Below, one piece after another: positions 1 through 8,630 of a stretch of 64,000 nt of DNA. This stretch comes from Bacillota bacterium. Its GTDB lineage: Bacteria > Bacillota > Clostridia > Tissierellales > Sedimentibacteraceae. Both the position numbers and the translations under genes were made by a program. How positions within the stretch are numbered: position 1 is the stretch's first letter; every line of letters begins with the position of its first letter. Below the pieces are notes generated by a model. It was given only the letters and a program-made list of their open reading frames with translations. It was not told the DNA's origin and did not search any database. The stretch is taken from positions 62,001 to 126,000 of the forward strand of contig JAEWJT010000016.1 in NCBI GenBank assembly GCA_023386345.1, read 5' to 3'.

Positions 1-1703
1 AGAATTGTGTCTAAATTGATTTTCATTCCATCGGAGTAAAATGAATAATATTCAGCATTTATTTCATATAACTCTATTAGATGGAATAGCTTTGTCACGT
101 TTATTATTTCGATTATATCCGAATTACCAATTACATAATCTTGGTCTACCTCAACATTATTTAGCAAATATTTTGTTCCTAAATTTATTTCTATATTGTT
201 AAAAATTACTTTGCCACTTGTATGAGTATTGTCAACAATATCAGATATTTTAATTACTGGTGTTACCCCGTCAACAGCCGGGATAACCTCTATTACATCT
301 CCTGGATTAATCCTTGTTTCAATATTTGCAATATCACGATTTACAAATATTTGAGCAGGAGTTGAATATTCTCCTTTGTAATAGTAATCCTTATTGTTTA
401 GAGTAAAGCTTAAATTTTTACCTGAAAAACCCATTAACTTACGAGAATCAAAGCCTGACATAAGTAGGGCATCCATGACCTTCATTTGTCTAATGCTATA
501 AAGCCTTACCTTTTCACCATTGACTGTAACGCTGAAAAAATCATAGTTGTTGCCTGCTATACTCGAATACGCTATACCTATAGGTGTTATAAGTTCCGGA
601 TCAAAACTTGTTAAGGAGCTGGTATCGACATTTTTTACTGACTCTTTAGTTCCTATGGCAATTCTAAATTCTGGTAAACCTAAGAATTCAGAAATATATT
701 TTTTCATGCGAGGGGTTTTACTTCCTCCTCCTATCAAAAATACAGCAACAGGTGATTCTTTGTTTAGTCTTAATATTTTTTCAGATATTTCCTTGCATAG
801 ATTTATTATTGCATCTTCAATGGATGATATTACTTCATTTTTATCAAGAGAAACAGTCATACCAAGTATATCTGTAAATTCTATTGTCTCACCATCGCCA
901 AGCAAGGATAATTTTATTTTTTCAGCAGTATTAAAATCTACGATATACTTTTTCATTATACTTTCGCTTATCTCATCTCCTGCGACAGTTGCCATGTCGT
1001 AGCCTATGATACTTCCATTTTTTGAAACAGCTATATCAGACGTTCCAGCGCCTATATCAACAAGAGCTAGGTTCAATAGTCTTAAATCTTTTGGTATAAC
1101 TAAGTTCATAGCAGCGATAGGCTCAAGTGTTAAACCAGCTACATTTAGTTTGTTTTGGTCCATACAAGCGTACAATCCTTCAACAACTATATGAGGTAAA
1201 AATGCTGCTATAATTTCTATGCCTACCTTATCGGCTCTATGACCTACTATATTTGCTATGCTTATATCATCTAGCTTGTACTCTAAAACACTATAGCCAA
1301 CACAGTAAAATCCTTTTCCATCTTTAAGATTTTCATAAAAAACATCATGAGCTTTTTGTAAGGCTTCCATTTCAAGCTGTGAACGCATCTCCTCGCTTAT
1401 ATGCTTTTTAGAATCAATCTTTTTTTCATATAGAGCTTTTTCTGTTTTTAAAGAACGACCAGCTGCAGCGATATATACATTATCTAGCTTAAAGCCTTGA
1501 CTAGCTTCCAGCTCTTCCTTTACCTTTTGTATAACTCTGCTGACCTTTTTTATGTCTTCTATCTGACCATCTACCATTGCACGCTGCTCATGAAAAACAC
1601 TCTTAATGTCAATGAGTTTTAGAGTGTTTTCGACTTTTTTGGCAACAACACCGACAATAGACCTTGTTCCTATATCAAGAGAAAAAACTATATCATTGTT
1701 CAT
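1..1703 (-). CDS. FtsA-like actin-fold ATPase with C-terminal extension (3' end beyond window)
   Basis: The reading frame is open from the ATG at 1703 to the window edge (about 567 residues, no stop), so the C-terminus is missing. The start follows a purine-rich AGGAAAGGAAAG site. It shows the actin/Hsp70/FtsA nucleotide-binding motifs: phosphate 1 (SLDIGTRSIVGVV near residue 8), phosphate 2 (LVDIGAGTSDIAV near 205) and an adenosine motif (FLIGGGSKTPRM near 310). Between them lies an SHS2-like insert, as in FtsA. About 200 residues follow the actin fold, which makes it longer than classical FtsA (about 420); this matches the long FtsA-domain proteins found in Clostridia. It is probably co-transcribed with the two upstream flagellar-export-like genes (66-base gap). 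A role in division or a membrane-bound assembly is inferred; it may not be the main divisome FtsA. Confidence 0.8.
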   Translation of the reverse strand, partial: MNNDIVFSLDIGTRSIVGVVAKKVENTLKLIDIKSVFHEQRAMVDGQIEDIKKVSRVIQKVKEELEASQGFKLDNVYIAAAGRSLKTEKALYEKKIDSKKHISEEMRSQLEMEALQKAHDVFYENLKDGKGFYCVGYSVLEYKLDDISIANIVGHRADKVGIEIIAAFLPHIVVEGLYACMDQNKLNVAGLTLEPIAAMNLVIPKDLRLLNLALVDIGAGTSDIAVSKNGSIIGYDMATVAGDEISESIMKKYIVDFNTAEKIKLSLLGDGETIEFTDILGMTVSLDKNEVISSIEDAIINLCKEISEKILRLNKESPVAVFLIGGGSKTPRMKKYISEFLGLPEFRIAIGTKESVKNVDTSSLTSFDPELITPIGIAYSSIAGNNYDFFSVTVNGEKVRLYSIRQMKVMDALLMSGFDSRKLMGFSGKNLSFTLNNKDYYYKGEYSTPAQIFVNRDIANIETRINPGDVIEVIPAVDGVTPVIKISDIVDNTHTSGKVIFNNIEINLGTKYLLNNVEVDQDYVIGNSDIIEIINVTKLFHLIELYEINAEYYSFYSDGMKINLDTI

Positions 1704-1769
1704 AATTATCTACTTTCCTTTCCTAGTCATCATTTAGGATGATATTTGCAATACATCCTGTAAATATTA

Positions 1770-2087
1770 TTAAAGCTCTGCGTTTTCTTCAGTATTTTCT
1801 TTTTCCAATTCTTTTTTTGTTACGTTAGGATTATAGTTTAAGAAATAAACGTATATATCAACTATAGTCTTAAAAAGCTCCTCCGGTATTTCGCTTCCTA
1901 GCTCTAGTTGAGAAAGCATAGTAGCAAGTGAGTCATCCTTATATACAGGAACACCGTTTTTTTCAGCAATTTCAACAACCTTTGAAGCAACATAACCACT
2001 TCCAGATGCTACAACAACTGGAGCAGCATTTTTATTTGAATTATACTTAAGCGCTACGGCACGCTTTGAATTTTTATGCGATGACAT
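1770..2087 (-). CDS. ylqH: FlhB C-terminal-domain-like protein (YlqH/FhlB family)
   Basis: A 105-residue protein that aligns by eye with the cytoplasmic domain of FlhB/YscU export-switch proteins: RAVALKY, then APVVVASGSGY, AEKNGVPVYKDDSLA and LELGSEIPEELF. There is no membrane domain, and the NPTH autocleavage motif of true FlhB is absent, which is typical of the stand-alone YlqH group. I chose ATG 2087 because AAAGGAG (2104-2098) lies 10 bases upstream; the alternative GTG at 2096 would abut the ribosome site. It overlaps the 3' end of the upstream YlqG-like gene, suggesting translational coupling. The function of the YlqH group is not well established; a link to the flagellar export gate is inferred from homology. 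Confidence 0.85.
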   Translation of the reverse strand: MSSHKNSKRAVALKYNSNKNAAPVVVASGSGYVASKVVEIAEKNGVPVYKDDSLATMLSQLELGSEIPEELFKTIVDIYVYFLNYNPNVTKKELEKENTEENAEL

Positions 2088-3537
2088 TGATACCACGCTC
2101 CTTTATAAATTTTGTTCCGAAAACTTCATTGAATTTTCTTTGTTTAGTACATTCACTTACATAAATATCTGTAATAGATATATTATTTTTCTTAACGATA
2201 TTCATAATATCAGTTCTTATTTTTGATCCAAAATCCTTTAAAGAATTTGGAATGGATATGTCTAGCGAAATTTTATTGTTTTTGGAAAAAATTATTGTTT
2301 CAAAATATCCAACATTTTCTATATCAAAGTTTAAGAAAATTTTATATAAATCAGCATTTTCCTCATCTTTTGAGGACTTTTTTGAGCTGTCTTTTATATT
2401 GTCTTCATGGATTTCCTTGCTTATCCAAAGCTCAGAAAACATGAATACTCCACCATAATTTACAGGTAAGAAAATATGGACTAGAGGAACTTGGACATTG
2501 TTGCTAGTCAAAAGGCTCTCTTGTATATTTTCAAACGTAGTTTTATTTACATGGTTTTTATCATCCTTTATACCTGAGTCAATCATCTTGAACATAAAAT
2601 CTAAAGAATTATTTTTTATATCGGAACTTCCCCTAAAGGTATTGATAAGAGCTTGCTTTAGCTCTGATACATCATTATCGCTTAAATTAAAGCTATATTT
2701 CATATAGTCAAGCAATAAATCAGCGCAGTCAAGGAAATTATCCTGAAGTCCTTTCTCTAACCTGACTATATTGTGGACTAGCACAGATATATAATCTCTA
2801 ACTATACCAAAATCATTTGTTTTGGCAACATACTTTCCAAGGTAAGGAATAATTTCATTTTTTAACAGCTCTAAGTTTTTACTAGCATTTGTCTCAGGCT
2901 CATCAAGTATTATTTTATTGGCCATTGATTCAAAGCTTTCCTTTAAAATCTCAGGCATATTATCAGTTATTTGCTTTAAAACATTTTCAATTGCCTTGGT
3001 AGAATCATCAGCAGATAAAAAGCAGTCGTAACCTTTTAAGAAATTAGCTATTACATTTTTAAAATCATCACTTGGATTTGCTTTTAAAGCATTTCTTATA
3101 AAATTAAAGAACTCACCTGAAAATTTTGTATAATTATTATGTTGAAATTTAATAAAATCAAGCATTTGCTCATTATCCATGTCGATATCTTTAACAAATT
3201 CTTCAAAAAAAAGCTTCATCAAAGGATTGCTTTTTATGTTAGAGTTTACGAACTGTCTGCTTAACAGAAGTTTTCTCATGTTTTCTATAAGCGTTGGAGC
3301 AAGATCTAAGGACTGTAAAAATTTGATAAATACAGAATTTGGATTATGACTGATATTATTGCTTTGATTTTGATTATTAAGAGCAGCCTGCTCAGGCTTT
3401 ATAGCTTTATTGACAATATTAGGATCTAAAATGTCAAATGGCGACAATATCTCTGGTTTTTCGGGAACCCTAACTCTATTCAAATTGTTGTTCGTACTGT
3501 TTATATTGTTAGCAGTTATTTTTATATTTTCTAACAT
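2074..3537 (-). CDS. YlqG/FliK-like hypothetical protein
   Basis: A 487-residue protein with a low-complexity Asn-rich N-terminus (about residues 1-70), a long helical middle and a C-terminal alpha/beta region (about 365-487, starting VPLVHIFLPVNYGG) that resembles the C-terminal domain of hook-length regulators. It overlaps a YlqH gene, the same order as ylqG-ylqH in Bacillus subtilis. ATG 3537 sits 7 bases after GGAGGA (3550-3545); the longer TTG start would overlap that site. The FliK relationship is an inference from position and C-terminal character, and the sequence is poorly conserved. Confidence 0.65.
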   Translation of the reverse strand: MLENIKITANNINSTNNNLNRVRVPEKPEILSPFDILDPNIVNKAIKPEQAALNNQNQSNNISHNPNSVFIKFLQSLDLAPTLIENMRKLLLSRQFVNSNIKSNPLMKLFFEEFVKDIDMDNEQMLDFIKFQHNNYTKFSGEFFNFIRNALKANPSDDFKNVIANFLKGYDCFLSADDSTKAIENVLKQITDNMPEILKESFESMANKIILDEPETNASKNLELLKNEIIPYLGKYVAKTNDFGIVRDYISVLVHNIVRLEKGLQDNFLDCADLLLDYMKYSFNLSDNDVSELKQALINTFRGSSDIKNNSLDFMFKMIDSGIKDDKNHVNKTTFENIQESLLTSNNVQVPLVHIFLPVNYGGVFMFSELWISKEIHEDNIKDSSKKSSKDEENADLYKIFLNFDIENVGYFETIIFSKNNKISLDISIPNSLKDFGSKIRTDIMNIVKKNNISITDIYVSECTKQRKFNEVFGTKFIKERGINVIA

Positions 3538-3856
3538 AAGCAAATCCTCCAAAAAGTAACGCGTAATTTGTAGTTTGTATAGTTATTGTTTTGGGTATAA
3601 ATACTAATATAAAGCACCCATAAATATTTTTTCCAAATTAGGAGAAAAGTATATTACATTTTTTAAAAGTATGATATAATTATTATAACTAAAAATTACA
3701 ATAATTGCACTAAAAAAATTTTAAAACGTATATATTTTTGCAAAAAAATACAAAATTTTATTTTTTTCTAAAAAATGCTAAACTTTTTAGCTGAATAGCC
3801 GATATACATAGTGTATAGTGAATAGTAGAAATATAAATAAGCTTATGGAGGTAAAA
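3538..3856. other. Intergenic region between divergent ylqG-like and cheA genes
   Basis: A strongly AT-rich 319-base stretch without a credible gene. On the plus strand it carries an extended -10 candidate (TGATATAAT, 3672-3680) and, closer to cheA, a near-perfect sigma-D promoter (separate entry). The divergent minus-strand operon must also start here, but I cannot pick out a convincing -35/-10 pair for it. Confidence 0.5.
3779..3805 (+). promoter_or_regulatory. Sigma-D (sigma-28/FliA) promoter of the che-fli operon
   Basis: TAAA at 3779-3782, a 15-base spacer, then GCCGATAT at 3798-3805. This matches the sigma-D consensus TAAA-N15-GCCGATAT exactly. It lies 51 bases upstream of the cheA start, placing the chemotaxis operon in the late flagellar regulon. 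Confidence 0.9.
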
Positions 3857-5914
3857 ATGGAAAACAATTTTGACTCAGTAGTCGATATGTTCTTGTTTGA
3901 GGCAAATACTCTGTTGGAGCAATTAGACGAAATACTTTTGAGGGTTGAAGAAAACAAACAGTTCAGTGCAGATTACATCAATGAAATATTCAGAATAATG
4001 CATACAATTAAAGGGTCGGCAGCCATGATGCAATTCAATGGAATTATGACGATATCTCATAAAATAGAAGATTTATTCTATTACATAAGAGAAAATGGTC
4101 TAAATGATGATAGATTTACTGAACCGTTGATTAGTTTGGTATTTAAATGTACAGATTTCATCAAAAATGAAATTACAAAAATTCAAAACGAAAGTCCTTT
4201 AACAGAAAGCATAGGGGAATATGAGGAGCAAATAAAAGATCTTCTTGATGTAGTATCAGGTAAAAAGGAATACATAAAAAATGGCAATGGTAAAAATGAT
4301 GCTAAAGCTGTACAAGTTAAGCCTGCAGATAAAGCAGTAGAGAAAACAGATAATTCTGAAAAGAAATACTGTATTAAGGTAGATTTTGATGATGGGAGCG
4401 GTATGGAAAATCTAAGAGCATTCATGATTATTAATCACCTTAAAGATATAACATCCAATTTTACATATGAGCCAGAAGATATAGAAACTAATAAAGAAAC
4501 TATTAAAGATATTTTACAAAATAGCTTTAGAATATATTTTGATAATGAAGCTGACATGAAGTATGGAATTGAAGTAATAAAAGATACTCTTAATATTAAG
4601 AACTATACGGTTGTTGAAAAAGAGGAAGTTATAAAGAATGAGCCTAAAGCTGAGAAGGAAAACAAAACTGTAGCTACACAAAAACAGGAAACAAATCAAT
4701 CAGCTGAACAAAATAATATATCTAAACAAAATAAACAAAGTCTAATCAGTGTTAATTTATTTAAATTGGACAAGCTTGCTAACCTAGTTGGAGAGATAGT
4801 TATAACAGAATCTATGGTAGTGTCAAATCCTGAAGTAAATAAGCTTAATTTAGATAGCTTTACAAAGGCTACAAGAGAGCTTAGAAAGCTTACAGATGAG
4901 CTGCAAAATGTTGTTATGTCGTTAAGAATGGTTCCTGTTTCAGGAGTTTTCCAAAAAATGAAGAGAATCGTACGTGATATGAACAAAGAGCTAGACAAAG
5001 ATGTTGAGCTTGTTTTGGTTGGAGATGACATAGAGCTTGATAAAACAATCGTTGATGGTATAGCAGACCCAATCATGCACCTTGTAAGAAATTCTATGGA
5101 CCATGGTATTGAAACTGCTGAAGAAAGAATTAAAAAAGGTAAAAACCCAAAAGGAACTATAACACTGACGGCAGTAAATACTGGCGGAGAGATATTAGTA
5201 TCTGTTGAGGATGATGGAAAGGGATTAAATCCAGAATATATTCTATCGAAAGCAAAAACTCGTAATCTTTTACAGAAGCCAGAGTCTGAATATACAATGA
5301 AAGAGATATTCTCATTCGTTATGTTACCGGGATTTTCAACAAAGGATGCGGTAACTGAGTTTTCAGGTCGTGGAGTAGGTATGGATGTTGTTAAGAAGAA
5401 CATAGATGCTGTAGGTGGAAATGTTGTCTTAGATAGCAAGATTGACAGAGGAACAACAGTAACATTTAAGATACCTTTGACATTGGCTATAGTAAAAGGT
5501 ATGCAGGTAGAAGTAGGCGGTACGGAATTTATCATACCTATTAATAACATACAACAATCTCTAAATATCAATAAGAAGGATATCGTTGTAAATACTGATG
5601 GCTCTGAAGGCATAATGCTCAGAAATAAATGCTATCCTATTGTTAGACTTCACGAATTGTACGGTATAGACTCAGGCATAAGTAAGCTTGAAGAAGGTAT
5701 ATTGGTACTCATTGAGGTTGATGGAAAAGGATATGGAATATTTGCAGATAAGTTGCTTGGAGAGCAGCAAGTAGTTGTAAAACCAGTACCTGTATTATTA
5801 AATAAATTCGACATAAAGAGTGTTGGAATATCAGGTTGTTCAATACTTGGAGATGGAAGTATAAACTTAATTCTCGATGTAATGAGCATATACGAGAGTG
5901 TTTTGGAGGCTTAA
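3857..5914 (+). CDS. cheA: Chemotaxis histidine kinase CheA
   Basis: A 685-residue cytoplasmic kinase of the receptor-CheW signalling array that phosphorylates CheY and CheB. Domains in order: Hpt with the phospho-acceptor His49 (IMHTIKGSAAMM), a CheY/CheB-binding P2-like region (about 175-270), a dimerisation helix pair, a GHKL ATPase (N box HLVRNSMDHGIE, G1 box DDGKGLNP, G2 box GRGVGMDVV) and a C-terminal CheW-like domain. ATG 3857 follows GGAGG with normal spacing; the upstream in-frame GTG (3818) and ATG (3845) are rejected, the latter because it overlaps the ribosome site. It is first in the operon and is followed after one base by cheW. No cheY, cheC or cheD lies in the window. Confidence 0.97.
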   Translation: MENNFDSVVDMFLFEANTLLEQLDEILLRVEENKQFSADYINEIFRIMHTIKGSAAMMQFNGIMTISHKIEDLFYYIRENGLNDDRFTEPLISLVFKCTDFIKNEITKIQNESPLTESIGEYEEQIKDLLDVVSGKKEYIKNGNGKNDAKAVQVKPADKAVEKTDNSEKKYCIKVDFDDGSGMENLRAFMIINHLKDITSNFTYEPEDIETNKETIKDILQNSFRIYFDNEADMKYGIEVIKDTLNIKNYTVVEKEEVIKNEPKAEKENKTVATQKQETNQSAEQNNISKQNKQSLISVNLFKLDKLANLVGEIVITESMVVSNPEVNKLNLDSFTKATRELRKLTDELQNVVMSLRMVPVSGVFQKMKRIVRDMNKELDKDVELVLVGDDIELDKTIVDGIADPIMHLVRNSMDHGIETAEERIKKGKNPKGTITLTAVNTGGEILVSVEDDGKGLNPEYILSKAKTRNLLQKPESEYTMKEIFSFVMLPGFSTKDAVTEFSGRGVGMDVVKKNIDAVGGNVVLDSKIDRGTTVTFKIPLTLAIVKGMQVEVGGTEFIIPINNIQQSLNINKKDIVVNTDGSEGIMLRNKCYPIVRLHELYGIDSGISKLEEGILVLIEVDGKGYGIFADKLLGEQQVVVKPVPVLLNKFDIKSVGISGCSILGDGSINLILDVMSIYESVLEA

Positions 5915-5915
5915 T

Positions 5916-6374
5916 ATGAGTGAAAATAATGTAATGATTCAAAAAGATTCAGAAATAGAAAAATATTTGTCTTTTTATTCAGCAGATGTTGAATATGCAG
6001 TAAATATCAAATATGTTACAGATATTATAAACCTATTGCCTATAACATTTTTACCAAAAATACCAAAATATATAAAAGGTATAGTAAACCTAAGAGGTAA
6101 GATAGTACCAGTAATTGATATAAGAATGAGATTTGGCAAGGAAAGCATTGACTATACAGAAACAGCCTGCATTATCGTTATGGAGTATTCAGATATTACA
6201 GTGGGCATATTGGTTGATGCAGTAGCAGAGGTGGCAGATATAGAAATAGCAAGTATCATGACACCGCCTAAAGGAAATTCTACTGAAATCAACAGATTTG
6301 TAAACGGAATTTCTAAGAAAAACAACAAAGTAAAATTATTGATAAACAGCATGAGCTTGTTTGAGGTTGAATAG
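5916..6374 (+). CDS. cheW: Chemotaxis adaptor CheW
   Basis: A 152-residue single CheW domain that couples chemoreceptors to CheA. The typical core is visible: KYVTDIINLLPITFLPKIPKYIKGIVNLRGKIVPVIDI, followed by TACIIVMEY and GILVDAVAEV. The start at ATG 5916 lies one base after the cheA stop, and its ribosome site (GGAGG) is inside the cheA 3' end, so translation is probably coupled. The longer frame from 5898 has no ribosome site. Confidence 0.97.
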   Translation: MSENNVMIQKDSEIEKYLSFYSADVEYAVNIKYVTDIINLLPITFLPKIPKYIKGIVNLRGKIVPVIDIRMRFGKESIDYTETACIIVMEYSDITVGILVDAVAEVADIEIASIMTPPKGNSTEINRFVNGISKKNNKVKLLINSMSLFEVE

Positions 6375-6428
6375 TTTGGAAAGTTTAAACAAGTTAAGCG
6401 AGATTAAAGCTGTCAGGAGGATAAGCAT

Positions 6429-7238
6429 ATGATTCAAATTACAGATAAAGAATTTACTGAATTGGTTGAATTTATGCACAAAAATTACGGTATAAATTTA
6501 ATAAACAAAAGACAGTTGATAGAAGGTAGGATGTCTAATGTCTTGGATAAAATGGGCATGAAAAGCTTTAGTGATTATATAACACTTATTAAAAGAGGAA
6601 ATAATGAACATATAGAAACTCTTATAAATAGGCTAACTACTAATCACACATTTTTCTATAGAGAGGACAATCACTACAAATTTTTAAAGGAAGTTGTTTT
6701 GCCAGAACATGAGGCTAAAAGCGTTACTAGAAATTTTAATATATGGAGTGCTGCCTGTTCTTCAGGAGAGGAGCCGTATACTATTGCAATGGCAATAGAT
6801 GATTACTTTGGTGCTAAAAAATCCTTATGGAACACAAGAATACTGGCTACAGATATATCGCAAAATGTTCTTAATAAAGCAAAGGAAGCAATTTATCAGG
6901 AGGAAAGCATAAAAGGTCTTCCTCCTACTTGGAAAACAAAATATCTTAAAAAATTAGATAATGGCAAATATGAAATCATCCCTCAGATAAAAAATGAGGT
7001 ACAGTTTAAAACATTTAATTTAATGGAGCCTATACCAACTTTACAAATAAACAAATATAACTTGATATTTTGTAGAAATGTTATGATTTATTTTGATGTA
7101 AATACAAAAAATGATTTGATTAATAGACTTTATGATGCTCTTGTACCAGGAGGATATTTATTTATCGGTCATTCAGAGACTGTGCAAAGAGAAAAATCGA
7201 AATTTAACTATATTTGCCCAGCGATATATAGAAAATAA
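6429..7238 (+). CDS. cheR: Chemoreceptor methyltransferase CheR
   Basis: A 269-residue SAM-dependent glutamate O-methyltransferase that methylates chemoreceptors for adaptation. The N-terminal helical CheR domain (about 1-70) ends in NRLTTNHTFFYRE; the SAM-binding motif is NIWSAACSSGEEPYTIAMA (about 105-122), followed by LATDIS and the C-terminal LIFCRNVMIYFD and GYLFIGHSE. The start follows CAGGAGG. It pairs functionally with the next gene, cheB. Confidence 0.97.
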   Translation: MIQITDKEFTELVEFMHKNYGINLINKRQLIEGRMSNVLDKMGMKSFSDYITLIKRGNNEHIETLINRLTTNHTFFYREDNHYKFLKEVVLPEHEAKSVTRNFNIWSAACSSGEEPYTIAMAIDDYFGAKKSLWNTRILATDISQNVLNKAKEAIYQEESIKGLPPTWKTKYLKKLDNGKYEIIPQIKNEVQFKTFNLMEPIPTLQINKYNLIFCRNVMIYFDVNTKNDLINRLYDALVPGGYLFIGHSETVQREKSKFNYICPAIYRK

Positions 7239-7257
7239 TGCAAAAGAATTGCTATGT

Positions 7258-7288
7258 GACACTAATCTAAAAAAATTAGATTAGTGTC
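7258..7288. repeat. Perfect 13-bp inverted repeat between cheR and cheB
   Basis: GACACTAATCTAA (7258-7270), a five-A loop, then its exact complement (7276-7288). It starts 20 bases after the cheR stop and ends 40 bases before the cheB start. No T run follows on either strand, so it does not look like a strong terminator. It may be an mRNA-stabilising or processing hairpin, or a protein-binding site. Confidence 0.7.
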
Positions 7289-7328
7289 AAACGATAATTA
7301 TTACTGAAAAAGAAGGGAAGATAATATA

Positions 7329-8432
7329 ATGAGTTCACGAAAAATAAAAGTGCTGATAATTGATGATTCATTATTATTTAGAAATGTATTGAAGCAGGAA
7401 CTTTCCAAAGATCCACATATAGACGTTGTCGGCATGGCAGTTGATCCTATAGATGCAGAAGATAAGATAAAAGTTTTAAAACCAGACATAATTACTTTAG
7501 ATGTTGAGATGCCTAGAATGAATGGTATCACATTCCTAAAGAAGCTAATGAGAGAAAATCCAATAAAGGTCGTATTGGTAAGCTCATTGAATATAAGCGT
7601 TTTTGATGCCTTAGATGCTGGAGCTGTAGACTTTGTTAAAAAGCCTGATATGAGCAGTAAAAACGAGTTGACTAATTTCTATTTTGAACTAAGCGGCAAG
7701 ATAAAAATTGCTCATATAGCCAAGTTGAAAATTAAAGCAACTGAAAGCTCTAGTGCAGGTATAGGTTTAGCTAGCTCAACTTCTGCTTCAAGCACTGCTG
7801 CTCAAACTACTACTGAAAAAACACCAACGCTTACTAATCTTAATCTTGGCTTTCTTTCTCCACAGCAGGTCATAGCAATAGGAGCATCAACTGGTGGGAC
7901 AGAAGCAACGCTTGAGATACTGAAAAAATTGCCTAAGGAGGTGCCTGGGATTTTAGTTACTCAGCATATGCCTCCGGGATTTACTAAAATGTATGCTGAC
8001 AGATTAAACAAATTATGTCAGATGGAAGTAAGAGAGGCAGTAAATGGAGACAGACTAACGGCAGGACTTGCTTTAGTAGCCCCTGGAGATAAGCAAATGC
8101 GTCTAGTTAAGGATGCAAAGGGCTATTTTGTACGTTGCTTAGGTGAAGAAAAGGTGAGTGGTCACTGCCCGTCAGTGGATGTACTATTTGAATCAGTATC
8201 GAAAGTAGCAGGAGCAAATGCTATAGGTATAATCCTAACAGGTATGGGCAAGGACGGAGCAGACGGACTTCTAAAGATGAGGACATCAGGAGCTTATACC
8301 ATAGGACAGGATCAAGCAAGCTGTGTCGTTTACGGTATGCCAAAGGTAGCTTATGATATAGGAGGAGTACAAATTCAAAGCCCTATAACAGAAATAGCAA
8401 ATATTTTAATAAAACAACTAAATAAAAAATAA
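7329..8432 (+). CDS. cheB: Chemotaxis response regulator / protein-glutamate methylesterase CheB
   Basis: A 367-residue two-domain enzyme that removes receptor methyl groups when phosphorylated by CheA. The N-terminal receiver has the acidic pair IIDDS and phospho-acceptor Asp58 (LDVEMPRMNG). A Ser/Thr/Ala-rich linker (about 138-170) leads to the methylesterase domain with the catalytic triad regions GASTGGTEA (Ser), TQHMPPGF (His) and GMGKDGADGL (Asp). The start follows AGAAGGGAAG. It is the last che gene of the run; a 198-base gap separates it from fliD. Confidence 0.97.
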   Translation: MSSRKIKVLIIDDSLLFRNVLKQELSKDPHIDVVGMAVDPIDAEDKIKVLKPDIITLDVEMPRMNGITFLKKLMRENPIKVVLVSSLNISVFDALDAGAVDFVKKPDMSSKNELTNFYFELSGKIKIAHIAKLKIKATESSSAGIGLASSTSASSTAAQTTTEKTPTLTNLNLGFLSPQQVIAIGASTGGTEATLEILKKLPKEVPGILVTQHMPPGFTKMYADRLNKLCQMEVREAVNGDRLTAGLALVAPGDKQMRLVKDAKGYFVRCLGEEKVSGHCPSVDVLFESVSKVAGANAIGIILTGMGKDGADGLLKMRTSGAYTIGQDQASCVVYGMPKVAYDIGGVQIQSPITEIANILIKQLNKK

Positions 8433-8433
8433 A

Positions 8434-8477
8434 TTGTGACGATATATATAGTAAGCGATGATATTATATCATCACAA
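8434..8477 (+). repeat. Stem-loop after cheB
   Basis: TTGTGACGATATA (8434-8446) can pair with TATATCATCACAA (8465-8477), 13 positions with one mismatch. A nested alternative is GATGATA/ATATCATC. No T tract follows, so this is at best a weak terminator. The rest of the 198-base cheB-fliD gap is AT-rich with no sigma-D promoter that I can see. Confidence 0.5.
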
Positions 8478-8630
8478 TAAAATATTGATACTAATTTTTG
8501 ATAGCTTGATTGCATAGAATTTTACTTTACGAATAAAAAGAAAAAATATAAATTAGTATAAAATAAAAATTTAAAGTGTTTTACATATATATATTTCGAA
8601 AAGGCACTCAGTAACGAAAGGAGAAAAATT

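Noticed and set aside
547..1194. Plus-strand frames at the left edge
   Set aside because: They lie opposite a continuous minus-strand frame with clear FtsA/actin motifs and have no ribosome sites or family features.
1770..2087. Full-length FlhB export gate protein
   Set aside because: The protein has only the cytoplasmic-domain segment, no membrane helices and no NPTH motif.
4696..5613. 305-codon minus-strand frame inside cheA
   Set aside because: It is antisense to well-conserved CheA domains, Ser/Thr-rich as expected of a shadow, with no recognisable motifs.
7265..7300. Sigma-D promoter for cheB (TAAA ... AACGATAA)
   Set aside because: The spacer is 18 rather than 15 bases and the -10 match is poor; the sequence is better explained by the inverted repeat.
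8540..8620. Sigma-D promoter for fliD
   Set aside because: Several TAAA motifs occur, but none has a GCCGATAT-like box 15 bases downstream.
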